In this document: in pieces, positions 34,184-46,702 of the stretch | How positions within the stretch are numbered: the stretch's first letter is position 1 | Layout: each line of letters starts with the position of its first letter | Source of the DNA: Eutypa lata | Lineage: Eukaryota; Ascomycota; Sordariomycetes; Xylariales; Diatrypaceae | Reading direction: 5' to 3' | Assembly (NCBI GenBank): GCA_022661535.1 | Contig: JAKULF010000004.1 | Location: forward strand, 6,386,001-6,450,000 | Length of the DNA stretch: 64,000 nucleotides | Translations under genes and position numbers: made by a program | The notes under the pieces: generated by a model | Told to the model about the DNA's origin: nothing | What the model saw: the letters and a program-made list of their open reading frames with translations, nothing else | Databases searched by the model: none

Positions 34184-36545
34184 ATGGGGAAGAGCTTGGG
34201 CACCTTCAGGGCCATTTACCTGGTCGCACTTTGCTGCGTCGGCAGTTTCTTATTTGCGTAAGGATATCCTCCTTCAGCATTAGTTGGATCAGGGCTAATT
34301 CTGATATAGCTACGACACGGGCGTCATCGGCGGTGTTTTGACCTTGCAGTCTTTCCAGGATGATTTCAATATCACTGCCGCCAATAGAGCAACCGTTGCC
34401 TCCAACGCAACAAGCCTTCTACAAGCTGGGGGTACGCACGTCAAATATTCTCCCTCATAACCCTCCCCGGTTCGTCGATGCCTGAACTCACAGTATATTT
34501 AGCCTTTTTCGCTTGCTTCTTTGTCTGGCCATTCACGGCACGGTTCGGTCGTCGGTGGTCTATCGCTCTTGCATCACTCATATTCTGTATCGGGGGTATC
34601 GTCCAAGTCCTCAATACTCATTCGCTAGCGGCATTTTATGTTGCTAGAGTGGTTAGCGGTGTTGGTGTAGGAAGTAAGCAACTCTTCAATTTAAATACAG
34701 TTGCTCATATTGAAAGTCTACTATGGTACTATGCTAACCACACACAATGTAATAGTGGCAACTGTCATTATCCCAATGTATTCGGGTAAGCATTTACCAC
34801 AACTGCTTTAAGTAGGCGATGAATCTATCCAACTAACCCACACTAGCCGAAATGGCACCGAAGGAGATACGAGGCAAGCTGGGTTCGATGTTCCATTTCT
34901 TTTTCACTTGTGGTGTTATGACGTCGTACTGGATAGATTACGGTGTGTCAGAGAACATGCCGGCAACTTCAAAACAGTGGCAAATTCCTATCGGGCTTCA
35001 GGTAAGCATCCAGGGCCCTCTTTATATGGCGCTTAGGGGTCGTGATGTTTTGAGGATTCATTGACAACGAGTCCCCTGCGTGGGCTTATGGTGCATGGGG
35101 ATGTCTTGAATATCATCGGGGAGCGATCACTAACTCGAAAATGGTATATAGCTAGTTCCTGGTGGTATCCTAGGTCTCGGTATGTTACTAACCAAGGAGA
35201 GTACGCGTTGGCTTGCGAAGACTGGTGAGACCGACCAGGCTCTGCAGTCTCTCATCTGGGTTCGAGGAGGCGAAGACACCACGGCAGTGCGAGAAGAGTA
35301 GGCATTGTCTGTTCAATCCAGCCATAAAGAGTTGCAACTAATTTATTCTATCAGATTTGCTGAGATCCTCGCGGGCATCCACGAGGAGGAACGAGTCACA
35401 CAAGGCATCACCTGGAGAGAGCTCTGTCTCCCGGCCAACCGGTTTCGTCTCATACTTGCGATGACGCTTCAGCTCGGTGCCCAGCTCACAGGCAATACTT
35501 CACTAGCTTACTGTAAGTTGGATCTCTACGTAGACCTCCTTTGAGTAGAGACACCTAAAACTAACACTCGCAGATGCACCGCAAATTTTCAAAGCCGTCG
35601 GCGCTGGCGATTCTAGTCTCCTAATGAGCGGATTCTTCGGTGTTGTCAAAGTTGTGTCATGCTTGTTCTTCCTGTTATTTTTAGTTGAGAGAATCGGGCG
35701 TCGCGGTTCTCTACTTGGCGGTGCTTTCCTCATGGGCACTTTCATGCTCATCATTGCGGTCCTATCAGCGCGGTATCCTCCGGTAGAGGGCCAGGGCGTC
35801 ACTCCCACCGGGGCCGCCTCTGTAGCAATGGTCTACCTAGAAGCAAGTCAGTACTAAATTATTTCCTGCTTATTTATTTCGCTGATTCAACCCCCCCTAT
35901 ACGATATCTCTGCTACAGAGGGTAGAGCTAACAGAGCCTACAGTGAGCTTCAATATTTCATGGGGGCCTGTGCCATGGGTAAGTACACAACCCAGGGGTA
36001 AGACATGGTCAAATCGATGATACCTGCTTACGTTATCCCAGCTTTACATGGGCGAAATTTTCCCCTCGAGGATTCGCGAAGCAGGCATTGCAGGTATATT
36101 TTCAACCCTATACCCGATCTCTTTTTATGATGGCGAGTTAATAATAAATAGTTGGTACGGCCACGCAATGGCTATTCAACTTCGTATTTTCCCAGATAAC
36201 ACCCCGCGCAATAGAGAACATTGGGTGGAAAACCTTCTTGATGTTTTGCATTTTCAATTGGGCGTTGGTGGCCTATACCTGGTTCTTCATTAAGGAGGTG
36301 AGTAGTTACATGAACCCAAGAAAGTATTTTCTGCTGACAATACGAAAGACGAAGGGCAAGTCCTTGGAAGAAATGGAAGATTGTAGGTGGACTCGATATT
36401 GGCAGCGAGCTGCTGACCAGGGCGAAGTGCTAACTTCTAGTCAGTGTTCGGTTCATACGCTACAGCAATTGATGTGGGCAAGGTCCATAGACAGGTACAC
36501 AATGATGCTCGACAACCTGAGGCGCAGAGAGAGGAGATTGCGTAG
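34184..36545 (+). CDS. MFS sugar-porter family transporter (sugar/quinate type)
   Basis: Plasma-membrane proton symporter family with 12 expected helices. Thirteen exons: 34184-34257, 34310-34431, 34494-34673, 34756-34785, 34847-35001, 35152-35297, 35355-35512, 35574-35846, 35944-35978, 36042-36093, 36152-36297, 36349-36382 and 36445-36545, giving 501 residues. All junctions keep frame. Signature segments: FAYDTGVIGGVLTLQSF in helix 1, RFGRRW between helices 2 and 3, KESTRWL (variant of PESPRWL) after helix 6, ERIGRRG between helices 8 and 9, and KETKGKSLEEME at the end of helix 12. Substrate is not determinable; the first-helix GGVLTLQSF resembles quinate and hexose carriers. Divergent from a zinc-cluster regulator that may control it. 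Twelve introns is a high number. Confidence 0.93.
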
Positions 36546-37163
36546 AGAGGGAAGCTCGGTGTTCCAAGAATTTATCTATGATCTAAAGCTATTTCCTCGC
36601 AACGGAGATGGCGGAAGAATGTCCATACTTGCAAGCTCTTATCCTTTGAATTATAGCTAGCTTCCGGCCTCGAACTCCGGGTGTCGGTGAACTAGATATC
36701 CAACGTAACTGGCGTTGTTTCAGTGTAATCGTCAAAATACGTCACCGCTTCACACCACTTCCCCACTATACATTCTTGTAGTATTGTTTTCATAGGTTCC
36801 CGGGTTCAGCTAATCTAACAAATCGATATCGCACATATAGCAGAGGGACACAATGACTTGGTCTGGGTTAAGCTTCCGAAGGCAGTTGAAAACATACATT
36901 GCCTGAATATCTATAGACAAGACTGATAGGTACACAACTTAATCTCCGAAAATAGGGTTGTCTACTCCCTCTACTTGTCCATGTGCTTTTCATTTCCTAT
37001 TTTTCTACCGGATATATCAAAGGGGAATAAAACCCCCCCACTTAGCTCTAGTTCAGAAAATTGACTAGAGTAGGACCGGACATACCTCGCCTTATAGGCT
37101 AAAATAAGTTCGATGCAACCCATCCCATAATTCGGCTGTCGCCTTTGGCGCCTGTCAATCTAT
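36546..37163. other. Intergenic between transporter and tRNA
   Basis: About 620 bp, no gene seen. Confidence 0.5.
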
Positions 37164-37278
37164 GGCCGCTTGGCCCAATGGTAAGGCGTCTGACTACGAT
37201 ACGATGCTGTTGCTTTCCTCAAGCGACAACATAAGAAAAGTTATCAGGAGATTCTGGGTTCGAGCCCCAGGGTGGTCA
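37164..37278 (+). tRNA. tRNA-Arg(ACG) with a 43-nt intron
   Basis: Folds as a complete tRNA: acceptor GGCCGCT pairs with GGTGGTC (37271-37277), discriminator A37278. The D-arm is GCC/GGC with an AATGGTAA loop. The anticodon stem TCTGA pairs with TCAGG around the loop CTACGA-A, with anticodon ACG at 37196-37198. The variable loop is AGATT, and the T-arm CTGGG/CCCAG has loop TTCGAGC. The intron is 37200-37242, in the canonical position after base 37. TACGA is repeated across the 5' splice junction. ACG is read as inosine-CG and decodes CGU/CGC arginine codons. Confidence 0.95.
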
Positions 37279-37283
37279 CAAAA

Positions 37284-37301
37284 TTTCTTTTTGCTCCTTT
37301 T
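37284..37301 (+). terminator. RNA polymerase III T-run terminator
   Basis: TTTCTTTTTGCTCCTTTT begins 6 bp after the tRNA 3' end. The T5 run is a standard pol III stop. Confidence 0.75.
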
Positions 37302-39506
37302 AAGAGGGTTTGATTATTGTTGTCTTTTCGTGGTTAGAAGTATTCGTTTTCCTTTGATTGCTTTCATTCATAGGACCCTCGGGTGTATTCCGGCTAAGAA
37401 ATTTTTATATTATGGCAGCAACCTTAGTTGTATATTCTTTTGACCCAGTTTTCAAGTACAATTGCTAAGTCAAAGGGATAAAAACTAGTCACTTTATTAT
37501 AAATTCGCGCATTAAATACCATACCTATGGTCTCTATTCCTCGTGACGGAATTCATTCTCAACTCTATTAAAGCCGCGGTAAACAAGGGATTATACTTTA
37601 GGGTTATATAAGAACCTCCCTCTCTTAGTAGACATGCAACGATAGCAACTACAAATGTACTGATTTATACACATTAAGACATGTCGATAACCTGGAGATG
37701 ACAAGGGATATATACAGAAAATGTAGCTATGGTTTAATATTACGTTACATTTATTTGTATACCTTTCATACATGGTTTCAGAAGCAAGGATGGGCTTCCG
37801 TATACCACACAACCTATATATTGACTTTTATCCATAACCTTGTCTATGGACCGTTGTAACATACATGCTTAGTGTACCATGAGAAGATTCAGGACTGTAG
37901 ATGCGATGAGCTAGATATAAGATGGTCCAAATATATTTTTCATAAGTCTTTGTCCACTTCCCTCTTTCGGTCTTGTCTGCATCCGAATATGTCATCCAAG
38001 CTAAAGTGACTACTGTAGAAAGATAAGAGTGTTGTTGTTGAAGAGGTGAGCAGCCGCGCAGGATAGACATAGACCCCCTTTAAAACCGCTAATATCTTCC
38101 CTCGGGTTATTAACTGAATCAGACTTTACTATTCCGAACTATAAAGGCTACTAGTATATATAGGATGCTTCTTAGGCCCCGTGAATTCGGTGGATGCATA
38201 CTTGACTCCTCGGCTGATTGAACGAAGTTCCGCCGGCTATCTCTTTGTTTCTCGGCGAAGACATCTTGCCATCTACTATAAAGATTTATTGCAAAGGCTA
38301 CTTGGTGAATGACCACGTCGTAAAAACATGATATTACATAGACATATATTTGAGAAAAGTATCCTGCGCATATACACGGCATATTAGACTCAAAGGGCTG
38401 TTCTCCAGTAAGAACGACCGTGACATTCCTTAGTAACACAAAGGTGTGGTCAAAAAATAGGCCCAGGCCCTGGCTGCAAGGGATCTGAATAGGAGCCAAT
38501 CAAAGAGGGCCTGTTTAAAATGAATCAACACGAACTGGACTCTATTATGTCATTAGCATTCATTGTTTCAATTAACCCCAGATTCTTCAATCCACTAGCG
38601 CTGAAGAATGTCGCCCCTCGCCGGAATTGACGTGGGCCGAATCGGTCCTTGCGACATCCGTGAACTAGTTAATTGCACTTGTGTCTTTTCCTCAACAAAG
38701 ACTGAAAGGTAAACTATACGTCGTACTGTCATTAAGCCCGATGTCGAAAGCAGCTCAAACGAGATTTGCCCCTAGGCCCTGGGGGGAAGCTTCTCGGAAA
38801 GCTTCTCGCTCCTGGAGCTTCTACCGGCTAGCGCTGTGCCGATTTTAAAGTATCGCGGTTGTCGGGTATAGTGGCAATAGGATAATATGACATTCGTCGA
38901 ATGTTTCTAATATTGTGTATGAGAGGAATGCGGCTGCACTGACAATTCCAAATTGATAATCAAAGTATGGCTTGCTACAGTACTTGATCTCACTAGACGA
39001 TGTCTGAGACTGTACGAGAACGGCACCCTCCTGCCAAGAACGCCATATAGTACCTCAGGTCTAGATGCCTCAAGGAGAAGCCTCATGTCACCTACCTCGG
39101 GGTAATTTGACTAACTTATTAGTCGCCGTGCTTTTGATGATCTAGAGAGAACCTATCTACCCGGTATGCACTACATCGATCTTAGACTACGTACGGATAG
39201 GTACCTTGCCGGTGGCCAGCAAGCCCATATCGAGAGATCAACAGACCTTCAGCGAATCACAAGTATAAAATTAGTGAGCATCGCGCTAGCTTACATTCCT
39301 GATCCTTGTGGACATTGGGTAAGATTCCACGGGGAAGCTTGTTGTCGAATATCAACGGAAGCGGCAATGGCAAAATGAACAATCTTAAAGAGCTCACGTT
39401 GGCCCCCCCAAAGTGTAATAATTTCCAGATTCCCCTTTGGTCTTTCAAATAATCCTCAACTCACCCACCTTGTATACACCTTCTCACAAAAATTATACTG
39501 TTCAAC
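37302..39506. other. Intergenic, no gene recognised
   Basis: 2.2 kb, mostly AT-leaning. No supported coding sequence. A heat-shock-element-like cluster lies at 38786-38823, and a TATA/CT-rich leader precedes the ATG at 39507. Confidence 0.5.
38786..38823. promoter_or_regulatory. Heat-shock-element-like GAA/TTC cluster
   Basis: GAAGCTTC, GGAAAGCTTC and GGAGCTTC follow each other, giving alternating GAA and TTC blocks as in HSF sites. It lies about 700 bp upstream of the GPI-protein gene. Spacing is not perfect, so this is tentative. Confidence 0.25.
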
Positions 39507-40585
39507 ATGCGTTTCTCAGGCGCCCTTGTCACGGCTGCGGTTGCGACCTTAGCAGCAGCCCAGCGTCCTGAAGATGAGTCCATCTGTGACTACTATACAA
39601 CGGCATTGTTGAAGGAGAATACGGCAGAGAATCAAGCTACTTTGTTGACGCTGGTAGTTAACACCGTCGTCATTGGAAATTGTAAGACCTTAGCCACCCG
39701 CCCGCAATGCAGTTCATCAGTCTAATAAGCCCACCATCAATAGACACGATGCCCAACGTCGGAATCACAGTGCCTGGTATCCTCGCTCCTGGTATGTACA
39801 ACGATACCGAGGTCAAGCTTTTGCCATACTTCGACGGCACGCTTGCTTCGAGCAACCGAGGCGGAGATACGGGTGTTTCTATCAACTTCCTCGACGGTGG
39901 CGCTGCCGAGCCGCTGATGAAGAACAAGCCTGCCAACGATGACACCTCTCAGCAATAGTGAGTCACCATTGTTAATACACATTCGATCAATGCAGTTTGC
40001 TTACATACTCTCCGCAGCTTCCTTCTTACCCACCTTTACCAATTCTTTGGGTCACTACTTGGCTGTACGATGCAAGGCATGCCGGGCTTCGACGCATATA
40101 GCTCGGAACCCTCCATGTACCAGGTCCACAAATTCATGGCGCTTGATCCTTATCAAGTAGGCTATTTCATCACCCAGGTTGGCCTCGCTGCTGCCTCCTT
40201 TGGTGTTGCTGATGCCGATGTCCAAGCCGTCGGCATGGCGCTCACGAGTCTGTTCGACTACAAATGTGCCCCACCAACCACGGCCGTCAAAGCCCAAGGC
40301 CCTGAGCTCCAATCTATCTGCATCGACGAGGCCTGTCCTCTTGCTATGGATGCTGTCTGCGACAAGTACGAAAAGGTTATAGAACCACAAGCCGCTTCCT
40401 CAATGAACGGTTCCATGACTATGACCATGAGCATGCCTCCGGCGGGGACTGGTTCAATGACGATGACGATGCCCTCCGGCACGGCGTCGATGACATCTAC
40501 TATGATGGCTCCCACTGCTGGAGCTGTCGCAAATGGCATCAACTTGGCTGCTATTGCTGGTGGTATGGCTGCCCTGTTGATCTAA
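39507..40585 (+). CDS. Secreted, probably GPI-anchored protein of unknown function
   Basis: Exons 39507-39681, 39744-39957 and 40018-40585 give 318 residues. Residues 1-19 are a signal peptide (MRFSGALVTAAVATLAAAQ). The mature part has NYT and NDT glycosylation sequons and a few cysteines (CDYY, LGCTMQG, DYKCAPP, ICIDEACPLAMDAVC). Near the C-terminus is a Met/Thr/Ser-rich linker with repeated MTMTM, followed by a hydrophobic tail (INLAAIAGGMAALLI) without charged residues after it. That is typical of GPI attachment, so a cell wall or plasma membrane location is expected. I do not recognise an enzymatic domain. Confidence 0.85.
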
Positions 40586-42276
40586 AACCGAGGTGGCGTA
40601 GGCTAGAGGGCATAGTGTAGAACATGTTTCGGATGTATGGTTTTTCTCATTTGTTTACCTTTTTAATGGACCGAAATTTAAGGATTACGCCCTCCTCGTA
40701 TACAGTTGTCTGGTCTGTCATTGTTGAGATATGATTGTAGATCTGACTTCTGACACTGTACCACTTGGGAGGGGCGGGGGGCAGAAATTGATATACCCGT
40801 ATTTCGCATTTAATCTTGAGTAACGCAGTTAATATTACACGCTATCTTCTGCAACTGTTTTTCCACCTCATTTGCCGCGTGAAAGGCGGGTAGAAAGTTT
40901 ACTGTAGGGTCTTAGATATTGTCGTTTCTCATATTTCAGGTCTCCAGTTTTATCATTTGTTGTGAACGATTCAAGACGAAACAAGTACAACGCCGAAAGT
41001 AAACTCATGGAACATTGACTTGCTTGAAAATCCAAAAGGCTATCTACGAGATACTTAAGTGGCACTCGCTCACAGGTTATATCCGTGAACGTCGGAGCTA
41101 GCTCTTGTATTTGAAGTCGAGGCGGAACATTGTTCCCTTTTCTCTTATGTCAAATCTCCTCAATACCCTTCTTCAATACAATCAATTAACCTATCCTAGA
41201 TTTTATTGGAGTATATCACACTAATAGTAGTATAATATGAGGGGCATGAGTGATGGTAAGACCTCGTAAGGGTAACTGATAACCCACGTGCTATCGATAG
41301 CTATATGAGTTTACGAACTAGTTGTAGGGCCGAGGAGAAATGAGAATACTTCACTATATACGCTCATTTTGTGAGTTGGTTGCTGTCGCTTAACCTCCAA
41401 AACATAGATAGGATGCACTGTGCCAGTGTCTTTTATGTTACTACTATTCCATGACTATAAGGATTGTTTCGTAAACCATAGAGTAATATTTATTCAAGGT
41501 GCTGAGTAGTCTGTGATGCTTGTGCCTGTCATTTCTTGCTTGAGGACGTAGGAGTTATAAAGAATGACCCGAATGATGGAATACCAGGATTGTTCAAAAT
41601 CCTGATGGCTCTCTTATTAGAGTACTTGTTCCAGTAGAGACGGCGGCCGTGATGAAGTGGAGACCGGCGGGACAGGGAGACCCGCCGGGCCCGGCGGATC
41701 GGGAATGCCCCGACTGGCGAGAGGATTATAAACGAAACCAACATCTATACTCCTCACCCTGCTGATAAATCATTTACCACTGTAAGCTGTTAATAAAAGT
41801 CAATAGTGAGGCACAGAAATCTCGTAGACACCGCGTAAATTACTATCTTATTGATCCCAATGCGGCACAAGGTTGACTTGGCGGTATTGTGCTTTAGGCA
41901 TTCCATGTCATTCCTATGAACTTGCTTATCCTAATTCCGGCTGATGAAGTCCTAATTCCGGTTGATGGATGAAACTGGCTTATTGAATTTGCGGCCGAGA
42001 AAATCTTAATACCGGTTGATGGACTTTAATTCCAGCATTGGTAAGCATTGCTACCCAGCAACTATACGCATGCACGTCGGCGAGTGTAGGATTAATTGTA
42101 AATCAATGAGATATTTGGTTGGTACTGCGAGATCATTCCCATCGCAGCCATGGTGAATCAGAGTATATATTTGTGTGTATTTGACCAGATATTTCCGGTT
42201 GTCCCCCCTTAATGTACTGAATTTCCTCACTCAACTCATAGCTACAACATCTTCTCTATTTCAAAGAACGACCGCC
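40586..42276. other. Intergenic, no gene recognised
   Basis: 1.7 kb. No supported gene. Contains direct repeats at 41928-42026 upstream of the NmrA-like gene. Confidence 0.5.
41928..42026. repeat. Three degenerate direct repeats with a CCGG core
   Basis: Units of about 21 bp built on CTTAATNCCGGNTGATG begin at 41929, 41950 and 42004. The first two are adjacent at 21 bp, about two helical turns. They lie 250-350 bp upstream of the NmrA-like start codon, so they could be regulator sites. Confidence 0.5.
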
Positions 42277-43311
42277 ATGGCTATCTACTTAGTTACACAG
42301 GCAACTGGCCAACAAAGCCAGCTGGTTATCACGTACCTTCTGGAAGCGGGTGCTACTGTCCATGCAGTCGTACGGGATCCTCAGAAGATTCCACCGGTCC
42401 TGGAGCGTCCAGGTATCACGGTGTTCAAAGGAGAAAGCAACAACTTCGAGGCAATATTCCAAGCGGCCCAGGGTTGTATTGGAGTCTTCTTGAACACCTT
42501 TCCAATCCCAGGCCTAGAGGGACAACAGGCGAAAACTGTCGTCGAGGCCTGCAAAAAGGCAGGGGTTGAAACCATCGTTGCATCCACGACCATGGGCACA
42601 GGCAACAAGGCCATGTGGGACAATACCGAGACTGAGGAATGTCAACTGCGTGATTATTACCGCTCGAAGGCCGAGGTTGAAGATGCTGTTCGCGGCGCCG
42701 GATTCAAAGCCTACACCATTCTTCGACCAGGATTCATCGATTTCGACTACCTTCTCCCAAGCGCCCCTCACAACTACCCCGAGCTTCCGGTCACTGGCGA
42801 GCTAGTTCATTCATTTAATGATGGAGCTGGGATGGTCCATGTAAGTACTGAGAATAAGTTGATGTCTTACCTTTCTCGTTCTGTTATAGGACCATCCATC
42901 TACAAGATATGATGAAAAATAGCACACTAACTTGTTTTTACTAAATAGACCGGTGGGCACGACGTCGGGAAGTACGCCGTGGCAGCCTTTCAGAACCCAA
43001 CCAAGTTTGGTGGTCAAGAGATTGAGCTGGGCAATGAGCTTTTGACCCCTGAAAAGGCTCGCGACATCCTTGCCAGAGTTAGTGGGAGAAATGTTCGGGT
43101 GAGAAAGCGGACCACAGAGGAAGTAGAGGAGGCTAAAGTCACTCTCTTCACTCAGCGATTTCAGCTTTGGTCCAACATCACCGATTTCGGCCCGATTGTG
43201 ACAAAGGTGAAGGAGGTACAGGCCAAGTACGGTATACCATTCACTTCACTGGAGGAGTCTCTGCAACGGGACAAGGATAGGCTTCTGCAGTGCCTGCCAT
43301 CTCAGATTTAA
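42277..43311 (+). CDS. NmrA-like NAD(P)-binding family protein
   Basis: Exons 42277-42840 and 42949-43311 give 308 residues. The Rossmann start reads YLVTQATGQQSQLVITYLLE, followed by VHAVVRDP (second strand), GIGVFLNTFPIP-like and VEACKKAGVETIVASTTMGTG segments, as in the NmrA/HSCARG group of atypical short-chain dehydrogenases. The dinucleotide loop is usually GATGxxG; here the first and third glycines are Gln and Ser, so cofactor binding may be altered or lost. NmrA proteins are often redox sensors without catalytic activity. Convergent with the HET gene downstream. Confidence 0.9.
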
Positions 43312-43824
43312 GTGTATCACGGGTTAGGTCACGGGTTAGGGTTATGTTCTACCGGAAACTTGCTACGTACAATATTCATAAGCTAGATATTTTTCGCGCC
43401 CTTTTGTTTTGATGAGCAAGAAGGCATGTTTTGTTATAGCATTATGCTACTAACATTCAAGAATCGGACTTGCAAGTCACCATGGCAGATGGGATCATAT
43501 GAAAAGATTTGTTGTGATATATTGAAGAAAGTAGTACCCTTATCCAGGTCATGGAGAGTAGGACGATGATACCGATTGCTATCACACCAACTATACCCTT
43601 TCTATCACGGTATCGATTATACTGTTCTCAACCGAGGCTAACTTTTTCGGATCTCAAATTAAATCCATGGCCGATAGGAGCGTTAACAAGTCTTAAAATG
43701 GTGGTTCTTCTTGCCCTTAAGAAGGTTGTTATGTCTTGTGAAAGTCTTGCTACAGTCTCACGTGTGGGACTCGTTTCTGTAGCCGTGCTCGCTTGTCTAC
43801 TAATGGTGACCAATTCTTACAGGT
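43312..43824. other. Spacer between convergent NmrA-like and HET genes
   Basis: Contains two CACGGGTTAGG units (43318-43340) next to GGGTTA, a short telomere-like stretch. A 100-codon plus-strand frame at 43551-43853 overlaps the HET stop and is not supported. Confidence 0.5.
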
Positions 43825-45727
43825 TTACGTGTTTTCTATCAATGCTTCACTAGAGCCTTTCTTCTGTTTGAAAATCCTCCTAAACTCAAACTTCCTGCTG
43901 GGACGCTTTCGTACCTCTCTTGACTCTCTCCTATCCGGAATGGTTTCAGAAAGCTGAGGTACTGTGTCTAACATCGGTCGGAATGGTGTTTCGTTGAAAA
44001 TATCGACCAGGGTCTCAAGAACCGAGGGTTTCTCTTCAACATCAATGTTAACGAAGAAATACTTGTCACCATAAATGATCCTCGACTCGATATCTACACA
44101 AACGTTTTCGCTCTCTAATTCTACCGCGGCACCAAGGGGTTGTGGATCGAATATTGGAGCCCATTCTCCAAAGGTCCGGCTTTCATCGCAGCCGTCAACA
44201 ACGCAGGCTGCAACATCTCCTATGTCGGACCTAGAGCCTAGTAAAACAGTGAACAGCTTGCCATCTTCCCGCTTGAGAACGACTACGGCAGCTAACGCAT
44301 TTTTCTGCTTGGAGACCTTGAATGCGCTATCTAGCCCCTTAGGGACCCAAGACCAATTCTTTAGCGCTATAGCTCCGGGCTCTTTTGCTCCCATAGTGCC
44401 GAGTAATCTATAACCCATCGATGGGTTCGGTCCTTTGTGAAGCTGAACGATGTGTTGTGGGTAAATAGGAAGTGAGGTGGTGAACGTAGCTGCTGATTTG
44501 CGGACGTAGATGGTCGTCATATTCCCTCGTTCTGCAACGTTGTTAAACTTAAGAATGTTACCACTGTCAATCCTTGCATACTGATCATACGTGGCAGCTC
44601 GGTTGAACTCGGAAAAATCGGTGACCCTTTTCAAGTATATTCCAGCAAATCCATCGGTTCTCAGGGGTTGTGGACAATTCAGGGCGGCAACGTACAAGTC
44701 ATCTTTAACTAGATGAAGGGGTAACGTGATTTGTAGTCCGCGGTTTGTGCTGAAGAAAGGGACCTTAGGTTCCCATTCGTAATACCCAAAAAAATGACCC
44801 GAATCCTTAAACATTTCTGGTGACTCTGCGAGTAATCCGGTGCATTCCTTCGGATCAGACTTGTCGTCTCTCCACGCGAACAGGGACTCGTCGTTTGACT
44901 CTTTCATGATCTCTTCTTGTAAGCGGATAAAGGCCTTTGCACCTTCGCCATAAATCATAGACATGTTCACACCGAAGAGCCCCATCAGGCAATACGCCCG
45001 ATCTTCAATCCGAGTTGTCTTCCTCCTTGCCGCCCACGACATGCGTTTGGCGACGCTCATCGATCGGACTTGCCTAGAATGAGAAAGGACCCCCGAGTCT
45101 ATTCCGGTGATCTGGGACAATCTCTCGCACATCGTGGATTTCCGCCCGATTTCAATCCACTCATCTTGAAAATATACCTTCTTGCCCTTAGCGTCATGAG
45201 TTTCTGTGTAGAATACCACTTCCTTTGGCGCAATTAGCTCCTGCAACGTCCACCCTCTTTTGAACCACTCATGGCCCGCAAATGAAGGGTCGGTACGAGG
45301 GTCCAAATCGTTTGGCAGACCAGCAAGGTATGCATAACATATTTTAGCGTCTCTATAGTATCTATGAGACCTGATAAGCCACACCGTTTTACACACTACT
45401 ATTTAAAAGCAGGAGCCCTTACCTGTACATGGAATTAATAGCCTCCGAAAGCTCAGCGCTGCTGCTTTTATCGATACAGCAGGTATCGATCCAAATATAT
45501 TTCAAGCCATCTCTCCTCGACTGTTTGCATGCGCCTTCAATCTTCGCAAAACCGAGTCTGCTTCGCATTTTTCTTTCGGTCTCGTCCTCGTTGCCTGTTA
45601 CATCTCCATATCGAACTTCATTCACATAATCCCAACGATGGGATAGTATGGAGTACTCAAGACCATCCGTGTCGCCCATAATGTCCGTATTCTCAAGTCG
45701 AAGGGTTTCCGTATTGAGGAGATACAT
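43825..45727 (-). CDS. HET-domain (heterokaryon incompatibility) protein
   Basis: Exons 45727-45423 and 45361-43825 give 613 residues. The HET domain fills the N-terminal third: EYSILSHRWD near residue 26, YIWIDTCCIDKSSSAELSEA near 80, YYRDAKICYAYL near 104, and WFKRGWTLQELIAP near 130. It continues through RTTRIEDRAYCLMGLFGVNM and IYGEGAKAFIRLQEEI. The C-terminal 300 residues carry no NACHT, WD40 or ankyrin repeats that I can see. HET proteins trigger cell death when unlike individuals fuse; whether this copy takes part in self-recognition cannot be told from sequence. Confidence 0.93.
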
Positions 45728-46702
45728 CTTGGGCGTGGGTATTGTTTGCCGTTTCCAAACATAAGAGGAAGAGATAGGCGTAGACTATAAATTTGGGAAC
45801 CGGAGGTATGTATGAATCGAAATTCAAGAGCCTTGTAGTCATATCTAGGCAACTAGCCGAGAATTTCCATTAAGGGGTACAATCCTACTGCCAGACTGTG
45901 TACATGATCACTGAAACATTCGAAGCCATTTTCTCCCCTGTGGCGCTTATGTGAGCGCAGTTTAGAGCAGGGGCGAAAACGCTAAAGGGGGTTTCATTGG
46001 TTCACTTTGCAAATAGCCCCCAACAGCGAGTTTCATACGGGGTAGCACAAGGATGACATGGCCTGATATCAGGTGTTCAGCTCCAAATCAGCGTTGTATA
46101 CATAAGCATATGCACAGCCTAATTATCAAGCCAGCGGTTAACGCAACGAAGGAAATACGAGGATGAGTGCCACGATACATTCGTGAAATGCAGATCGTAG
46201 TACGCTTATAGCTTCACGTGCGCAATTTGGAACAAGGCGTGTAGAAGGCAAAAGTCATTCACCGTGGTCTGCGGATTTTGTTATTTCATGATGGGAATGG
46301 TAAGCCACGTAGTGATAGCTTAGGTAGGCAGCTAGATAGGTAGTAGGTAGAGCTACATGAGATGTCTATCGGCGCTTAGGAAGGTGGTATTGTACCTGCC
46401 TACAGCCTTCAGGCGTTACACCACTTAGCATGAGACGGATATTTAGGCGAGACTCGAGGTCAGGCTTAGAACTTGACCAGGCCAACATCGATTTCAACAT
46501 CAATTACAATCCTGAAAGGACGTAATAGCTTGACTAGATAGGATTATCATACATTCGGTAACAGATTATATTGCAAAGCGTACGACGAAGCTCACCATAT
46601 TCTCTGGAAAGATCCGTGCAGCGGAAGTGTCCAATCATTACGTCCGATTCCGACCTCCACGCCGGCCGTTAATAGCGACCCTTCAATCGCAGCTTCGAAA
46701 AG
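45728..46702. promoter_or_regulatory. Divergent spacer between HET and LITAF genes
   Basis: About 975 bp, probably holding both promoters. TAGGTAGG repeats occur near 46322-46350. No gene seen. Confidence 0.45.

Noticed and set aside
43551..43853. 100-codon plus-strand frame with hydrophobic stretches
   Set aside because: Overlaps the 3' end of the HET gene in antisense and has no signature.
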